Of a stretch of 64,000 nt of DNA, positions 51,919 to 61,315 are shown piece after piece. Source of the DNA: Saccharomycopsis fibuligera x Saccharomycopsis cf. fibuligera. Lineage: Eukaryota > Ascomycota > Saccharomycetes > Ascoideales > Saccharomycopsidaceae. Every line of letters begins with the position of its first letter. Positions within the stretch are counted from its first letter, which is position 1. Location: positions 992,001 through 1,056,000 of the forward strand of contig CP012817.1 of the NCBI GenBank assembly GCA_001936135.1. Reading direction: 5' to 3'. The notes beneath the pieces are model-generated. The model was not told where the DNA came from and made no database searches. It saw only the letters and a program-made list of their open reading frames with translations. Made by a program: the position numbers and the translations under genes.

Positions 51919-54081
51919 ATGTCTGATAGCGAAGATTTTATGATGTCAGATGAGGAAGAGGATCCATTTGAATATGATGACTCCGACGACGATCAAGTGA
52001 TGGCTTCCAATGACGAAGATCAAGATAGTAACAGTGCAAACCAGCATGTCAACTTGGAGAACAAGTATTACTCTGCTAAAGCTATCAAAGAAGATGATTT
52101 ACAGGAGGCTCTTAAGGAATTTAAGGAAATTATTGACCAAGTGAATGACGAAGACGAAGCCCTGCTGGCGAAAGGTAGTCTTTGGCGTTTCAAATCCATT
52201 AAACAGTCTTTGAAAATATGTTATCAGCTCAATGACACAAACAAGCTACTAGCACTCTATCAAGACTTACTCAACTCACATGGTTCAATATCTAACAAAA
52301 ATTATTTTTTCACGTCCTTGGACAAGATTATTGATCGTTATGCCAAGTCTAATAACACTAATTTGATAACAAAGTTTATTGATATTTCGCTAACACCAGA
52401 GAACAAGGCTCTTTTTAATAGTAAACTCCTCATCAAGCTTTACATAAACAAATTGAATTTTTTGGTGGTGGCAGACCCACAACAACATCACGCCAAAGAC
52501 AAAAAAAGCAGAAATACTGAGGAAATAGAAAAGCTTATTGATGTTGTAATTAGGGAATGTGCCGAGTCGTCAAATGAGTACACTAAGCAGCATAACTTGC
52601 TTGAGGTATATTCTATCCAATTAAGACTATTACTATCTAGACCCGATATCCAAACACTTAAAGTAATTAGGCAATTAAAGGCAACATATGCTAAATGTAA
52701 ACAAATTGAGCACACCGTGATTTTACATCCACGAATCTTGGGGGTTATCAAAGAAGCTGGGGGTAAAATTGCAATGATTGGCAAAAACTACAATCAAGCA
52801 ATTGAAACCTTGATGGAAAGTTTTAAAAATTATGATGAGATTGGTTCAGTGATAGACAAGCTACGAATTTTGAAAAGCTTGATCATTTTATATTTGCTTA
52901 ATTCAAAATCAGAAATTAATATTTTACAGTCAAACGAAATTAAACCATATTTGACAAAAGAAGGCAATGGTGGCGACGAAATAATTTTGAGCTTACTCGC
53001 ATTGCTAAATTTTTACGAGGCTAGTGATGTTGAGAGTTTTAATCACTTTTTTGAGAAAAACTTAACTGATGTGTTTGCAAATGACAATTTTTTGAGCATT
53101 TTCAAACAAGATATATTGAATGCCATAAAATTCAAAGTAATCACCAACTTTTGCAAATCTTTCAAAACCGTCAAGATTAACTTTTTGTGTTCAGTTTTGG
53201 GAATCAAGGGAAAATACGAGTTGGAAGAATTGATTTTCGAAATGAACAATAGAGAAATTTTGACTTTTAATATCAAGTTCGATTATGTAAATTCCTTAAT
53301 ATTAGTAATTGATAGCAATAAGCAAAAAAGCAAAAGCGTTATCCCTGATGACCTTACTTATGTTGATGTCATTACCAACTTGAGACACTACGAGAATACC
53401 ACCAGAACCGACAGTGGCCAAGTGCCGTTGGTGACGAGATTCTTGGGCTCTAATGTCAGTTTACATAATATTACTTCAGCGACGGTGGAGGAATGGGTTT
53501 CGCAATTAGAAGCAGCAATCCCAAGTGCATCAATCGAGTACTTGACACAGAAGGAGAAAGTGCAGTTGGAGAAAACATGGTCAATAAAAAAGCAATCTGT
53601 GCCTAATCAGCCACAGCCTGAACAGTCGCCAGCAGCACTAAATTCAGTGGCGCATACTCAACAAGCATCAGCGTTAGCTAAAGATCGCTCCGCATCAACA
53701 GCAAAAATAGCTACACCAATAGGCGATGAAAATTTTGATCTGATTTTGCAAGAGACGTTGAATTCCACTACTGCAAATGATAGGTTATCTTGGCTATTGA
53801 TAAAAAACCTCAAACTAAGTAGCACCGAGCAACAAAAGAAAGTCAGTCAGGCAAATGAAGCTACTGAAGCGGCAACAGCAGCAGCCAGCAATGCTACCTA
53901 TTCAAAAAACACACAAAATAAAAATATTGAGAATTCGTTAAACGAATGGGCTCACAAGATTGAACAGATTCAAACAGTGCTTTTCAACGATGATGACGTA
54001 GTGTATGTGCCTAGTATCGATGGCGCGTTACCTCGTAATCGCACCGGTGCTAAAAAGAGGCAAGAAATCTTGGCTAGGTGA
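51919..54081 (+). CDS. CSN2: COP9 signalosome subunit 2
   Basis: The protein has 720 residues. The acidic N-terminus (MSDSEDFMMSDEEEDPFEYD) and the following NLENKYYSAKAIKEDDLQEA are diagnostic for Csn2. Helical repeats occupy about 50-440 and a PCI domain about 420-540 (FKVITNFCKSFKTVKINFLC; YELEELIFEMNNREI). The C-terminal 150 residues are Ala/Gln/Ser-rich, beyond the usual subunit length. Csn2 scaffolds the complex that removes Nedd8/Rub1 from cullins in the nucleus. It is longer than the animal protein (about 440 residues) because of this tail and insertions. Confidence 0.9.
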   Translation: MSDSEDFMMSDEEEDPFEYDDSDDDQVMASNDEDQDSNSANQHVNLENKYYSAKAIKEDDLQEALKEFKEIIDQVNDEDEALLAKGSLWRFKSIKQSLKICYQLNDTNKLLALYQDLLNSHGSISNKNYFFTSLDKIIDRYAKSNNTNLITKFIDISLTPENKALFNSKLLIKLYINKLNFLVVADPQQHHAKDKKSRNTEEIEKLIDVVIRECAESSNEYTKQHNLLEVYSIQLRLLLSRPDIQTLKVIRQLKATYAKCKQIEHTVILHPRILGVIKEAGGKIAMIGKNYNQAIETLMESFKNYDEIGSVIDKLRILKSLIILYLLNSKSEINILQSNEIKPYLTKEGNGGDEIILSLLALLNFYEASDVESFNHFFEKNLTDVFANDNFLSIFKQDILNAIKFKVITNFCKSFKTVKINFLCSVLGIKGKYELEELIFEMNNREILTFNIKFDYVNSLILVIDSNKQKSKSVIPDDLTYVDVITNLRHYENTTRTDSGQVPLVTRFLGSNVSLHNITSATVEEWVSQLEAAIPSASIEYLTQKEKVQLEKTWSIKKQSVPNQPQPEQSPAALNSVAHTQQASALAKDRSASTAKIATPIGDENFDLILQETLNSTTANDRLSWLLIKNLKLSSTEQQKKVSQANEATEAATAAASNATYSKNTQNKNIENSLNEWAHKIEQIQTVLFNDDDVVYVPSIDGALPRNRTGAKKRQEILAR

Positions 54082-55162
54082 TGGAACATAGCATGCGCCT
54101 ACAAATATTTTTCCAGGGAAACTAATAAGAGAGGGCTTTGGTTATGTGTACGTTATGAAGTAATATAACGAATGATAATAACTATGTGATAGTTTCAAAT
54201 GTGCTTATAAGTTTTATTACCACTATTACTATTGTTGGTTACAGATGTCTATATAGAGAAACAGCTTGCAATTCTTTTTGCGTCTTGTATGAATCCTTCG
54301 TCTAGTAAATTTTGAGATGTGGTAGCTTTACGGTGGAAGCATCATAAGTTTGACAGAATTGTAGTGTAAAACCTCACTTTTCGATAGCTTGTTAATTCAT
54401 ACCTCGATCACTAACTGTAGTGTCCGAACGGCTAGAAAAGCACGGCTTATCTCTTGAGTATTAATTCTGAAGAAAGCCAAAGCGATAAGTGCGATAAATT
54501 TAGATTGTACAGTATGAATGACTTTGGTAAACTTTACACGAGTTTCGAGAGCTTCGAGAAACAGCTTTACAAAGTGACCGCCACAGTGGTGCAACGTTCG
54601 GTGGAAAAAAAAATCTGCAGAGAAAAGCGGAAAGCACGGCCAATCACGGCCAGCCTGCAAGTTTTAAAAGCCAGTAAAATTTCAGACGGATAATGCCATA
54701 CGTACCCTTTTACAATTGTACTAACACAGCTCGCAAGGTAACAGGGAATGCGCACAGTATATCTGAGTTGTAGTGACAAAAAGCCAACCGGAGCTCGAAA
54801 AGTAGTGGTAAAAAATGTAAAATGTATTGACAAAAAATAGTATGAACAAGTGATTAATTAATAGTAAAGTGCTGAGCCAATAAAAATGAGTTTGATTTTT
54901 TTTTTTCACTGCATTGCTAAAATACATCAACGAGCCAAACAACCAACGCCGCGCCTCCATAACCAGCAAAAAAGTCTAACAAAACATCAAAAAATCAAAC
55001 ACTATTTTTGTAGTTATTTTTTTTCTCTTTCTATTTATTGAGTAGTATTATAATGAAATAATTTTTTTTTTTGGAGAGGCAGCAGCAGTAGCAGTAGTGA
55101 CAGTAATAGCAATGACAATGATAATATAGACAAGGTGCTAAATTTTTAAACAATCAACATGC
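54082..55162. other. Convergent spacer CSN2 / CYC1
   Basis: A 1.08-kb spacer. A 59-codon ATG-started frame at about 54514-54693 (+) has no recognisable features. A repetitive CAG/GTA stretch is at 55080-55100, near the CYC1 3' end. No RNA gene recognised. Confidence 0.4.
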
Positions 55163-55707
55163 TTATTTGGTGGCATCGATCAAATAAGTAATCAAGTCGT
55201 TTCTGTCCTTGTCTTTCTTAAGACCACCGAAAGCCATCTTGGTACCTGGGATGTACTTCTTTGGGTTGGTCAAGTAGTCAGACATAGTGTCTGGAGTCCA
55301 TTTAACAGCCTTTTTGATGTTAGCATCGGTGTAAGAGTAACCTGGGGCTTGACCAGAGATTCTGTCAAAGATACCGTGTAAGTTTGGACCAACTTTGTGT
55401 GGACCACCTTTTTCAACGGTGTGGCATTGCAAACATCTAGTTTTGAACAAGTTGGTACCTTTTTTGAGATTTCCTACAGGTTTGTTAGTATGACATCGCA
55501 AGCGATATGGGAAGGGCGGTAGGCGGCAGATAACTCTTGCGCATAGAGCTCAGAGCTCAGAGCTCAGAGCTCAAAGCTCAAAGCTCAAAGCTCAAAGCCC
55601 AAAAATTAAACGCTTGGCTTTTCAACGGACCAGCCAACCACAACCCAAAAAAATGGGCAGGCGGAACAAACAAACAAGGAAGACGTACCTTTTTTGAATT
55701 CACCCAT
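55163..55707 (-). CDS. CYC1: Cytochrome c, spliced
   Basis: Exon 1 is 55689-55707 (19 nt) and exon 2 is 55163-55473. The 215-nt intron has a GTACGT donor, a perfect TACTAAC branch point and a CTGTAG acceptor. The product is 109 residues and begins [17 protein letters not shown], aligning with Candida cytochrome c. The heme site is Cys20, Cys23 and His24 (CLQCH) and the axial Met is Met86 (PGTKMAFGG). It carries electrons from complex III to IV in the intermembrane space. Position 43, in HGIFDRISG, is Asp where relatives usually have Gly. A frame that opens inside the intron and runs into exon 2 is an artefact of the unspliced sequence. Confidence 0.96.
55548..55600. repeat. Heptamer repeat in CYC1 intron
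   Basis: Tandem AGAGCTC units grade into AAAGCTC units, about seven copies. The array lies between the donor and the branch point. Confidence 0.8.
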
Positions 55708-57273
55708 TGTAGAAGATATGTGTAGTGTATGTGTATATGTATGTGTTGATATAGAACGTAGATATCGAGGAAAAGGAGAAAGAATGAAAAGGTGAAAAAG
55801 AAGAAAGAAAAAAAAAAAGTAAAACAAAACAGTAAAAATAAATGAACTCAGGAAACAACAACATAAAAAAAAGGCAGAGAAAAAATTACGCATTTGGCAG
55901 TTGCCGGATTGTAAATCCGCGCCCTGTGACTGGCTGAGAGCACTGCGCGGGCTCGTAACTATGGTGTATAGTAAGCGAGCCGCAGCTTATATAGGCAGTT
56001 ATCGGGTGCAAGGCAACAATGCGCATGGAATACTGCAGTACGAATAATAACCAAACAACTTAACATGGGGACTGGCCGGTGGATACTGTTGCTGGTTGGC
56101 CGGTTGGTTGACCGGTTGGTTGGCGTATTAGCTTTCTGGCTGTTGTGTCTTTTTTTTTTTTTTTTTTTGCCCCCCGAGGAAATTAAGCTTCGAAGTTGCT
56201 AGCCATAGCTACAGCGAACTAAGTTTTTGCTATAGCATGTATAGTATGTACAACAGACCTTGCTAGATGATCAGCAATTTAACTAAAGTCAATACCGTCG
56301 TCATTGGTCAACGTTCAGATGTATCACTTCATCTATTGCCATATACTTACCGATGGCATGTCTCGTTACTCATTGCAAGGTAAGCTGAGCTTATTTTTAC
56401 GGGAACTCCGAGAAATTTCTTTTTTTTTTTCTTTTGAATTTCAGTTGCGCAAATCTCCGAAGCAAAGTCGAATGAAAATAGTGTCACTTGGTCAGTATCT
56501 ATAGATTAGATCTGATAAGATAACGGCGGAATACTGCGATGCTCGTGCCACACGCTGAAGCGCCTATGAGCCCCGAAACTGGAATACACAAGTATATGGT
56601 GCGAGTCATAATATAGTGCGTAAATGCCGGCGAATAATCGACTATTGCGGCACTAGCTATGGTTCATCGTCCATATCCGCAAAGTATGCTCCCGAAGACA
56701 AGCAACCATCTTGTACCACCTTAGGAACCAGGCCTGTGTCTTTTTGTCTTGAGCCACAGCCAACTTAAACTGCGACGAATGAATACACAGGTCACCGCAG
56801 CATGGACTGAATTGCCATACGCGCAATACTGCTGATACTGTTGCAAAAGCGCAAAAGTGGGCTGGTCTTGGCCTGCCAACGCTTGAGTATCATATATGTT
56901 CACGCAGTACTCAGAGGTCTACCTTTTCATCTTTATCTGTGTGTGTTTTGGCGCCATGCTACACTGTTCCATGTACCGTGCGGTGTGCGGTGCCTCGTAT
57001 GTATGCTGGGGGACCATGTTTAGGAAACCGTGCCGTTACGCATCATTTCGAAACGCAGCTGAAAACTACAATAGAAAGGCAGGACACAATCACTGTAAGT
57101 TGAAACAATACACATAAAAGTATTCATTAAGACCTACCTAGCAGGATACAAGATAAAATCGACTATAAGATATAGGGAAAAAAAGAGAAAGGCAAACAAA
57201 AGAATCTTTTTTTGGGGGCGCAAGCCCTAAAAACAACATAAAATCATCAACGGTTGCATCATCAGCAAGCCAC
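55708..57273. promoter_or_regulatory. CYC1 promoter and PDC 3' spacer
   Basis: The CYC1 side has a TATA element, CTATATAAG on the minus strand at 55986-55994, about 280 bp before the ATG. Two and a half copies of a 12-bp unit, TGGTTGRCCGGT, lie at 56093-56126. A T run is at about 56151-56168. The PDC-proximal half holds no supported gene on either strand. Confidence 0.5.
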
Positions 57274-59013
57274 TTATTTCTTGTTTGTAGCAGCAGTCAA
57301 TTCGGCTTGCTTGACCAAAGAGGTAGGAGCGTCCATGACTGGGAAAAACAATTCAATCACTCTGATCTTGTCAGCCTTGGCAAAGGCCTTGTCGTTGAAC
57401 AACTTCTTGACATCGCCAACGCTCTTGGCCTTGAGGGACTCAGAGGCTTCTGGCAAGGCACCGAAGGTCTTCAACAAGTTTTGGTGGTCCCATGGTTGAA
57501 TCTCATTGTAGCCGGCCTTTGGACCGTGGATCAACTTTTCAATGGTGTAACCATTGTTGTTCAAGATGAACAAGTATGGAGTCAAGTTCCATCTGATCAT
57601 GGTACTGATCTCTTGGACAGTCAACTGCAAGGAACCGTCACCGACAAACAAGAGGACTCTGCGGGGTTTGGCCAACTCGTCGTTTGCAAAAGCAGCACCC
57701 AAAGTGGCGCCGACGGTGAAACCGATAGAGCCCCACAAGACTTGAGAGATACCAATGGTGTTCTTTGGGAATTTGGTGGAGGCGATACCGAAGGCAGAGG
57801 TACCGGTTTCGGTGATGATGATGTCACCTTCCTGCAACCAGGAGGACAACTCGGTCCAGAACCATTTCTGGTTCAATGGGATGGTCTCTGGCTCTTCGGC
57901 AGCGGTGTTGGTGAGCTTGACGGAAGGCACTGGGTGAGCAGCAGCGTCGTAGGACTTGGTGGCGGCTCTCAATCTGTCGGCCCATTGTTTGTTTTCAACA
58001 ATCTTCTTAAGCAAGTGCTGCATTTGGACACCCTGCCAGGTGGCTCTTCTGATCTTTGTGTAGTCAGAGTGGAACTCAATAATGTTGTTGGTCTTGTAGC
58101 CGTAGGTGAAGGACCCGGTGTTGAAGTCGGACATCAAGCCGCCAACGGAGATGACCAAGTCGGTTTTTTCGACGACTTCCTTGACGTCCGGAGCGGTCAA
58201 AGAGCCAACGTAAACGCCGCCAAATCTTGGGTGGTTTTCGTCGACGGTGGACTTACCCATTGGGGTGACGAAAGTTGGGAACTGGGTCAAGTCGATGAGC
58301 TTCTTGGTTTCAGCGGCAACATTGTGTCTGCCGGCACAGGCGTCAACGAGGATGATTGGGTCCTTGGCGTCGGCGACCAATCTGAGGATTTCGTTGTAGA
58401 CTTCTTCCTCGGCGTCGGCGTCGTTGGCTGGCAAGCTCAAGTCGATCGGCGTCTGGGACAATCTGGCCGAGTCGATTGGCAAGTCCACAAAGTTGGTTGG
58501 CAAGGCCAAGTAGACCGGCTTCTGGTTGATGTAGGCGGCTCTGATGGCTCTGTCAACGACGGCTGGGGCGTCCTTGATGCTGTTGATGTCGTAGGTTTCG
58601 ACAGAGATCTCGGAGCTCATTCTCTGGAAAACGGTAAAGTCGCCGTTACCCAAGGTGTGGTGGAGCAACAACTTCTGGGACTGGGATTCGGTGGATGGAA
58701 CGCCGACAATGTGGAGCAAGCCAACGTGCTCGGAGTAGGCGCCGGCAATGGCGTTCAAACAGGACAACTCGCCGACACCGAAGGTGGTGACCATGGCGGA
58801 GAGACGCTTGATTCTCGAGTACCCGTCGGCCGCGTAGCCGGCGTTCAACTCGTTGGCGTTGCCGGCCCATCTGAGGCCCTCGACGTCGTAGATGTAGTCG
58901 AGAAGCGCCAAGTTGAAGTCGCCTGGAACACCAAAGATGGTGTTGACCTCGAGCTGTCTCAATCTTTCGAAGAGGTAGCGGCCCAAGGAGATCTGTGCAG
59001 GATAGTTAGCCAT
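57274..59013 (-). CDS. PDC11: Pyruvate decarboxylase
   Basis: The protein has 579 residues. It converts pyruvate to acetaldehyde and CO2 in the cytosol, with thiamine diphosphate and Mg, during fermentation. The catalytic Glu is in FGVPGDFNLALLD (near 40), the His pair in LLLHHTLGNGDF (near 114). The cofactor motif starts GDGSLQLTVQEIS (near 450) and ends at NNNGYTIE (near 479). Codon use is extremely biased, and this leaves a 587-codon open frame on the opposite strand that is not a gene. It shares a divergent 2.3-kb spacer with SSY1. The symbol follows Candida usage; paralogue identity was not tested. Confidence 0.95.
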   Translation of the reverse strand: MANYPAQISLGRYLFERLRQLEVNTIFGVPGDFNLALLDYIYDVEGLRWAGNANELNAGYAADGYSRIKRLSAMVTTFGVGELSCLNAIAGAYSEHVGLLHIVGVPSTESQSQKLLLHHTLGNGDFTVFQRMSSEISVETYDINSIKDAPAVVDRAIRAAYINQKPVYLALPTNFVDLPIDSARLSQTPIDLSLPANDADAEEEVYNEILRLVADAKDPIILVDACAGRHNVAAETKKLIDLTQFPTFVTPMGKSTVDENHPRFGGVYVGSLTAPDVKEVVEKTDLVISVGGLMSDFNTGSFTYGYKTNNIIEFHSDYTKIRRATWQGVQMQHLLKKIVENKQWADRLRAATKSYDAAAHPVPSVKLTNTAAEEPETIPLNQKWFWTELSSWLQEGDIIITETGTSAFGIASTKFPKNTIGISQVLWGSIGFTVGATLGAAFANDELAKPRRVLLFVGDGSLQLTVQEISTMIRWNLTPYLFILNNNGYTIEKLIHGPKAGYNEIQPWDHQNLLKTFGALPEASESLKAKSVGDVKKLFNDKAFAKADKIRVIELFFPVMDAPTSLVKQAELTAATNKK

Positions 59014-59124
59014 TTTCGGATGCTGTTTGGTCTGTTGGTGTGGTTGTGTTGTTGCTTTGCTGCTTTGTAGCTTTGCTGTTTTGCTTTTTTTTCAGGAGTG
59101 AAAAATGTAGCGTATTTTTTTCAA

Positions 59125-59195
59125 GCGGTGAGATGCAGACGCGATGCGATGAGATGCGATGAGATGAGATGAGATGAGATGCGATGCGAGGAGAT
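59125..59195. repeat. GATGM pentanucleotide repeat in PDC leader
   Basis: Alternating GATGA and GATGC units occur 110-180 bp upstream of the PDC ATG, within its probable 5' untranslated region. Confidence 0.75.
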
Positions 59196-59388
59196 ATACA
59201 AAGAAAAAAAGCCAAAAGGGACTGTGTCGATTGTCGATTTTTCTGAGATTTCTCTGGGATGCGAGGAGCGCGCGTGTGTGTGTGAATGTGCGGGTTGTTT
59301 GTTTGTTTGTTAGCTGAGTAGCTGGTGACGAGAGAAAGAGAAGAAGAGAGAAGTTTTTGGCTGGCAGCAGGGAGAGGGCCAGCAAGGG

Positions 59389-59396
59389 TATATATA
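59389..59396 (-). promoter_or_regulatory. PDC TATA element
   Basis: TATATATA about 376 bp upstream of the PDC start codon, consistent with a long leader. Confidence 0.5.
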
Positions 59397-59644
59397 CACT
59401 TCGGAGCAAGCCAGCGGCAGGAGAGGAGGGGGCCACCAGGGGACGTGGACGGACAGGGGGTGTGGGGGTGCGGCCTGAGTGTGCGTTGTGTGATAGGCCG
59501 GGTGCGCCTAGCTGGGCGCTGGCACAGTGCAACCACGAGACTGTGAAGGCAGGAAGCAGCAGCCTAGTGGCCAGCTATCAGCCCATGTCCATGTAGTAGT
59601 GGTCGAAATCCGAGACTCGTACGTTGCACGCGCGCAGCACCGGC

Positions 59645-59664
59645 CACCAGGTGACACCAGGTGA
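59645..59664. repeat. Tandem CACCAGGTGA
   Basis: Two head-to-tail copies of CACCAGGTGA, each carrying a palindromic CACC-A-GGTG core. Confidence 0.8.
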
Positions 59665-59710
59665 CGGCTGCTGGTACACTGCGGAACAGCGCGACGTTGC
59701 AAGACTGCTA

Positions 59711-59735
59711 CAGCAGCAGCAGCAGCAGCAGCAGC
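59711..59735. repeat. (CAG)8 microsatellite
   Basis: Eight CAG units in the PDC/SSY1 spacer. Confidence 0.85.
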
Positions 59736-59825
59736 CACTCCACCCACGGCTGCTTGCTACGGAACGCCCCACTGGTAGGTTGGGGCGTCCATGGACCACG
59801 CTACATTCTACATACATGGCGCTAC

Positions 59826-59865
59826 ACCGCGGACGGTGGGCGGTATGCCGCCCACCGTCCGCGGT
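59826..59865. repeat. Perfect 18-bp GC-rich inverted repeat
   Basis: Left arm 59826-59843 begins ACCGCGGACGG; right arm 59848-59865 is its exact reverse complement, with a 4-bp TATG loop. As RNA or single-stranded DNA it would form a very stable hairpin. It also carries CCGCGG and CGG-type half sites. Confidence 0.9.
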
Positions 59866-60043
59866 ATGTGGGACCCCCGGAAGAACCCCCACCCTCTCCG
59901 GGCGAGCCACTCCGGCGGGCGGGCGTTAGCTCACCCTGTGTGCTGTGAAGGAAAGGAAAGGAAAAAAAGAAGCAAACAAACAAAAAACAAAAAAAGAAAA
60001 GAGAAAAAAGTTTTTCCGAAACACAGTGGCACATTGCTAGCCG

Positions 60044-60079
60044 GCGCTTCCAGCGCTCCCAGCGTTTCCAGCGCTTCCC
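60044..60079. repeat. 9-bp repeat, four copies
   Basis: Four units of GCGCTTCCA with single-base variants occur head to tail. Confidence 0.8.
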
Positions 60080-60471
60080 GCGCAGAGCACAGCACCGCGG
60101 CAGCTTTCCAGACAGCAGTGCGTATGCGAATAGTCGATTAGCCGGCTGACAGCCTCCGGAAAAACGTTGTTTCTGTGTTTTTGTGTTTGAGTCTCTCGCC
60201 AGAACGATGCCGGTGGTGCGTCGCGGTGCGCCCGATGGCCTGTTGCGACGTCTGGACGTCTCGAGATCGCAGGCCGCGGCGATAGCGACAACTGACTGGC
60301 GGTCCGTCCAGAGCGGCGCTGAGGTACAGTCTCCCGGAAAAATTTTATTCCTCCCGTGGCCGTTGGGCTGGGCGGCCGCGGCGTCCTGCTGCGCTGCTTC
60401 CTCTTCTCTCTTCTCAAACTTTGTCCATGTTGCCACTCGCACCAGTTTCCCCTTCAGGTGTCTGCTGCTTC

Positions 60472-60525
60472 ATGCCGCCGGCGGCGCCGCCGCCGCCGCA
60501 ACCGCCGCCGCAACCGCCGCGGCTT
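60472..60525. repeat. GCC-rich trinucleotide tract
   Basis: CCG/GCC units with CAACCG interruptions, almost purely G and C over about 50 bp. Confidence 0.75.
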
Positions 60526-60601
60526 GCCGGATTCTGACTTCCGGTTGCAACCGAATTGCTAATCGCTAACGGCCAGGGATCAGATCAAGCCAAGCCAAGC
60601 T

Positions 60602-60637
60602 GTGCTCGCGCTTGTGCTCGAGCTTGTGTTCGCGCTT
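60602..60637. repeat. 12-bp repeat, three copies
   Basis: GTGCTCGCGCTT, GTGCTCGAGCTT and GTGTTCGCGCTT follow one another, with a decayed fourth copy. Confidence 0.8.
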
Positions 60638-60828
60638 GCGCTGCGCAGCTGGTGCTCGCTCAACTGGCTAGCGCACGGTTGCGCTAAACTTTGACAGCTG
60701 CGGGCGCTTATTGCTATCTAGCAATCTGTCTCTGAAGCCACATCACGTCGGAGCGGCCCTAACGCCGAAAGCAGTCGTAGTGCAAGGCGCCGCCCTCCCT
60801 CTGCTACGCGCACCTGCACATTGCTGAT

Positions 60829-60919
60829 CACGTGAGTATTCTATTGTGCGTTACGAGCCCTCTCCCACAAGCAAGCACGCGAATGTGCATGTGATTAAGC
60901 ACGTGAGCTTTTGCACGTG
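60829..60919. promoter_or_regulatory. Three CACGTG E-boxes
   Basis: CACGTG at 60829-60834 (within TCACGTGA), 60900-60905 and 60914-60919 (within GCACGTGC). Cbf1 or the glycolytic regulator Tye7 bind such sites in Candida. The cluster is about 400 bp from the SSY1 ATG and 1.8 kb from PDC. Confidence 0.45.
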
Positions 60920-61261
60920 CTGCGCGTTGCGGGCTCCCCGGGTGGTGCGCGGATCCAGCTATCTGGAGAGCCGCGGGGCCCTGGTGTGCGCGTAGCCCCT
61001 GGCTGTGATTGGAGAGCGATAACCGCCGCTCGCTGCGCGCTGGCACCAACAGACAAAAAGCTACCGACCACCGCCGATATCAGAAAGAGCGCTGAGACAC
61101 GAAAAGGCGCTGCTCGAGTGTATATAGTGTGCTGCTTGTGCTGCTGCCAGCAAGCACACTCAGTGTCCACCACCAGCACCACCAGCGCCACCAGCACCGC
61201 AGTGTTTACGACATCCACGATACTCCACGCCCGCCGCGATACCTGTCGCCTGTCTATTTTC

Positions 61262-61315
61262 ATGTCCCTGTTCTCTCGAGCTCTCCATTCTACACCTCCC
61301 ACCACAGCTCAATAG
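61262..61315 (+). CDS. Possible upstream ORF of SSY1
   Basis: A 17-residue ATG-initiated frame (MSLFSRALHSTPPTTAQ) ends nine bases before the SSY1 start. It lies after the TATA element at 61121, so it may be in the leader. Whether it is translated depends on the transcript start. Confidence 0.3.
   Translation: MSLFSRALHSTPPTTAQ

Noticed and set aside
54397-54833. Small frames on both strands in the CSN2/CYC1 spacer
   Set aside because: They mostly lack an ATG start, overlap each other and show no domain or codon bias.
55163-55501. Cytochrome c gene starting inside the intron (MRCHTNKP)
   Set aside because: A perfect branch point and acceptor lie after this ATG, and the upstream exon restores the standard N-terminus.
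57307-59070. 587-codon open frame on the plus strand opposite PDC
   Set aside because: It mirrors the strongly biased codons of pyruvate decarboxylase and its translation is Gly/Val/Asp-rich with no domain; PDC on the other strand is unambiguous.
59624-60569. Several overlapping frames of 95-206 codons in the PDC/SSY1 spacer
   Set aside because: All frames on both strands are open because of GC-rich composition; translations are low-complexity Arg/Ala/Gly without domains.
60911-61315. 134-codon frame upstream of SSY1
   Set aside because: It begins without a usable ATG and is a by-product of GC-rich composition; only its last 17 codons are kept as a possible uORF.
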